Below are positions 11,901 through 13,744 of a stretch of 13,744 bases of DNA, one piece after another. A program made the position numbers and the translations under genes. How positions within the stretch are numbered: the first letter of the stretch is position 1; every line of letters starts with the position of its first letter. The notes beneath the pieces are model-generated. The model saw only the letters and a list, made by a program, of their open reading frames with translations, did not search any database and was not told the DNA's origin. Origin of the DNA: Hymenopellis radicata (taxonomy: Eukaryota > Basidiomycota > Agaricomycetes > Agaricales > Physalacriaceae); contig JADNRX010001139.1 in assembly GCA_015501595.1 (NCBI GenBank), positions 1 through 13,744 of the forward strand, written 5' to 3'.

Positions 11901-13744
11901 CGGACTTCCAAAGCGGACACTCAAGTACTCGGTACGTTCTCCTCATACTCGGAGACCGAAAACTTGTGAACGGGCAACCTCCAGGAAATTTCCGAAATCA
12001 GTCTCAAACTGCGAGCGCCGTTAGAACTCGAAAACTTACTGCCATACAATTTACAATATCGCGTTTACGACAAAGACACCGATCAGAATTGGCGCAGCTA
12101 CTTGCGGCGCGGTGGGGTCATGCCTGTTCATTCTGTGGAACTGGGTCATTTAGTGCTATTGAATGTGGAAGTGGAGGATACAGGTAGGACGCTTTCATTG
12201 TTTCCTTTAGTGCTAAGTTCTCACGGTCATCTAGTCTTTGGTCAAAGTGAATTCGCCATCATCAACACGGACGTCAATTCGGACTTCGAGCTGGAGAAGC
12301 GGCTTACAGTCAAAGATCCGCGAGGGCGAACGCTGCATTGAAATTAAACTACGTGTACGCTCCTCTCTTTGAAGTCTTCCTGCTAGCCATTCATGACATG
12401 TCAAGACGGTATCCTGATTCCGGAGGTGCTTTCAAAGTGCAAATATCTGCACCATACCTTGTCGTGAACAAGACTGGACTACCTTTCGCTATTCGTTCTG
12501 TACGCAGTACCCGTACTGGGCTCAAGATGTGGCGGGTGACAATCGACCAGGTCAGCTTCCGTCTCTGCCGATATGTATCATTACTGAGACCAACATTCAG
12601 AGGTTCTCGGCGCCAACTCCCTTCAGTAAGACCACGACGAGGATTCCGGACACAATCTAATTCTGTTCCTTTTGCAGTGCTCTCTCATCAGGTCGACAAT
12701 GGCCATGAATTCAGTTTGAAAGTCGGGGATTCAAGTTGGTCCAAGGTAAACCCAATTGACTTCATACCTCCACGTTTGGTGCTACCCGACATTTTCAGAA
12801 CTTCAGCGTGGAAGCGCCTTCGGCCGACAGTGCACTGGTTATTCCGACGCTCAAGTCGAAGCAAGACGAGATTCATGTTGGATTGTCTTGGTCGGAGGGC
12901 TCGGGAAGTATAAGTTGACGAAGGTCATTACTTTGACCCCCCGTTTCCTGATCAAGAACAATCTGGCGGGGCCTATCTCGTTCCGAGAACATGGTGTTGC
13001 ACCTCGCGAACGTTGTACAGTAGAGCCAGGAGAACGATGCCCGCTTACTCTACTGCGCGGCAGTGCAGAGAAACTGTTGACCATTGCTTTCCCTGGGCTG
13101 AATGCCCAATGGTAAGTTATTTCGTCTTCAATCTGTAAACTTAGGCTTATCTGCCTGCCTTTCTAGGTCCCGCCATCAACATTGAAGACATAGGCTCAGT
13201 TCACTTCCGGCTAAACTGTTTTCATCTCAAGACGTACAAGTTATCCAGGCAGATGTAAAGCTTGACGGACCAACGATATTCGTCACGTTTTCTTCGGCGA
13301 CTGCAGGATATCCCTTCTCCATCGAGAATGTCAGCGATTACAGCTTTACCCTCACTCAACGAGTATGTGGATTTATTTGATACAAATATGCTTGTTTCAA
13401 ATGCGTTACAGGACGCTCGCGAGGAGCCAACACCTGGAGGGAAATCGTACCCAGTATATACGGTCAAGCCTCATTCGACCATGCATACGCATGGGATTAT
13501 CCAGCAGCTCGGGACAAGAAGCTCGCACTGTCGTCTGGAGCTGCCGTCGCGTAATCGACATTATGGAAATAGGCGATCTTATGCCCTTCAAGTTCAATGT
13601 CTGTCCCTCTTTCTTTGTGCGCGCTATATCCTGACTCACCCCGGTAATAGGATGGTCAAAGACATCGAGCAGTCTCCCTAGATGTTCGCGCAGATGGTCA
13701 TCAGCAAGTGCTCACGATAACGAGCTACAACCGGAGTACAGTCT
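4653..13744 (+). CDS. VPS13: VPS13 bridge-like lipid-transfer protein, 34 exons, 3' end beyond the window
   Basis: VPS13 spans membrane contact sites and conducts bulk phospholipid along a hydrophobic groove. The ATG at 4653 opens [13 protein letters not shown]. Exons: 4653-4691, 4739-4811, 4860-4937, 4984-5199, 5249-5367, 5419-5523, 5572-5670, 5720-5785, 5833-5982, 6039-6242, 6293-7033, 7082-7212, 7268-7457, 7505-7912, 7962-8140, 8191-8564, 8611-9308, 9362-10171, 10219-10608, 10658-10774, 10827-10896, 10951-10979, 11029-11336, 11381-11728, 11779-11931, 11985-12183, 12235-12354, 12406-12550, 12601-12625, 12678-12745, 12799-13111, 13167-13362, 13412-13598, 13651-13744. They total about 7.44 kb, or about 2480 residues, against roughly 3100 in fungal relatives, so the APT1-like, ATG2-C-like and PH-like parts must lie to the right. 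Exons 1-22 join in frame without any break. From about 11054 on, many one-base gaps must be assumed to keep the family sequence. The donor of intron 10 could be 6237 or 6243; both keep the frame. Confidence 0.95.
5524..5571 (+). other. GC-AG intron 6 of VPS13
   Basis: The donor is AAG|GCGAGT and the acceptor CTATTAG. Removing these 48 nt joins GAIHK to [11 protein letters not shown] in frame. A GT inside (at 5528) would shift the frame. This lies in the part of the gene that has no frame breaks, so a sequencing slip at the donor is unlikely. Confidence 0.8.
7034..7081 (+). other. Stop-free 48-nt intron 11 of VPS13
   Basis: GTGAGT at 7034 and an AG at 7080-7081, with GCTGAC as a likely branch site at 7058-7063, bound a 48-nt segment with no stop in frame. 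Splicing gives [16 protein letters not shown], while retention adds 16 residues and keeps the frame. The consensus donor and the compact join favour splicing. Confidence 0.7.
7829..7903 (+). other. Acidic low-complexity linker in VPS13
   Basis: Residues about 846-870 are dominated by Asp and Glu ([20 protein letters not shown]). An acidic disordered loop between groove-forming repeats is usual for fungal VPS13. No binding motif can be assigned with confidence. Confidence 0.75.
10460..10608 (+). other. Ser/Lys-rich basic linker before the VAB domain
   Basis: Residues about 1643-1690 are rich in Ser, Thr, Lys and Arg (for example [20 protein letters not shown] and [17 protein letters not shown]). 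It breaks the hydrophobic beta-strand pattern on both sides, so it is probably a disordered loop and a possible phosphorylation or membrane-charge contact site. That role is inference. Confidence 0.7.
10609..10657 (+). other. GC-AG intron 19 of VPS13
   Basis: The donor CAG|GCAAGT is the classic GC-donor context, and the acceptor is TGCGTAG. Splicing joins AVASKEQ to [20 protein letters not shown]. No GT donor nearby keeps this frame. Confidence 0.85.
11029..13744 (+). other. VPS13: VAB (SHR-BD) adaptor-binding domain of VPS13, frame repeatedly interrupted
   Basis: About residues 1763 to the window edge. In the family the VAB domain has six repeats, each with a key Asn, that bind sorting adaptors carrying a Pro-x-Pro motif. 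Six matching cores can be read when one-base gaps are allowed: [10 protein letters not shown] (11203-11233), [13 protein letters not shown] (11583-11621), [15 protein letters not shown] (12027-12071), [11 protein letters not shown] (12461-12493), [12 protein letters not shown] (12948-12983) and [13 protein letters not shown] (13321-13359). Splice sites remain clean throughout, and the last exon (from 13651) reads [20 protein letters not shown] and runs off the window. The indels are listed in the findings. Confidence 0.8.

Noticed and set aside
11054..13550. Programmed frameshifting or insertional RNA editing in VPS13
   Set aside because: About 20 unrelated sites with no shared slippery signal, and the same lesion type in the unrelated ELO gene; sequence error is far simpler.
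11029..13744. Calling VPS13 a pseudogene
   Set aside because: Residue conservation, splice sites and all six VAB cores are kept between the breaks, and the first 22 exons are intact.

Overview
The window looks like nuclear DNA of a filamentous basidiomycete, most likely an agaricomycete mushroom-type fungus. I infer this from two conserved eukaryotic genes cut by many very short introns (44 to 57 nt, mostly GT..AG with CTGAC/CTAAC-like branch sites) and from protein wording that I associate with basidiomycete homologues. I see no bacterial operon, CRISPR array, rRNA, tRNA or transposon.

Layout. Positions 1-492 hold no gene I can support. Positions 493-1733 (minus) encode a fatty-acid elongase of the ELO family, an ER membrane condensing enzyme for very-long-chain fatty acids, in about eight exons. 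Positions 1734-2980 may hold a second minus-strand gene: a TATA box (2965-2973) and a strong-context ATG (2877-2879) are visible, but I cannot build a continuous protein. Positions 2981-4652 are apparently intergenic, with one clear hairpin. From 4653 to the right edge (plus) runs a large VPS13 gene, the bridge-like lipid-transfer protein of membrane contact sites. I reconstruct 34 exons, about 2480 residues, from the chorein N-terminus into the VAB (SHR-BD) adaptor-binding domain. The C-terminal quarter lies beyond the window.

The two genes are unlinked in mechanism beyond both acting on membrane lipids; I see no sign of a cluster or shared regulation.

The strangest signal is the distribution of reading-frame breaks. 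VPS13 is perfectly in frame across 22 exons (4653 to about 11050). The next 2.5 kb then carries about 20 apparent single-base losses, mostly in short homopolymers, and the ELO gene carries five more. Protein conservation and splice sites between the breaks are otherwise intact. The simplest reading is patchy uncorrected sequence or assembly error, not decay or a new biological system. Other points worth a look are two GC-AG introns, a stop-free 48-nt intron, micro-exons of 25 and 29 nt, and six recognisable VAB repeat cores. I found no convincing undescribed system.
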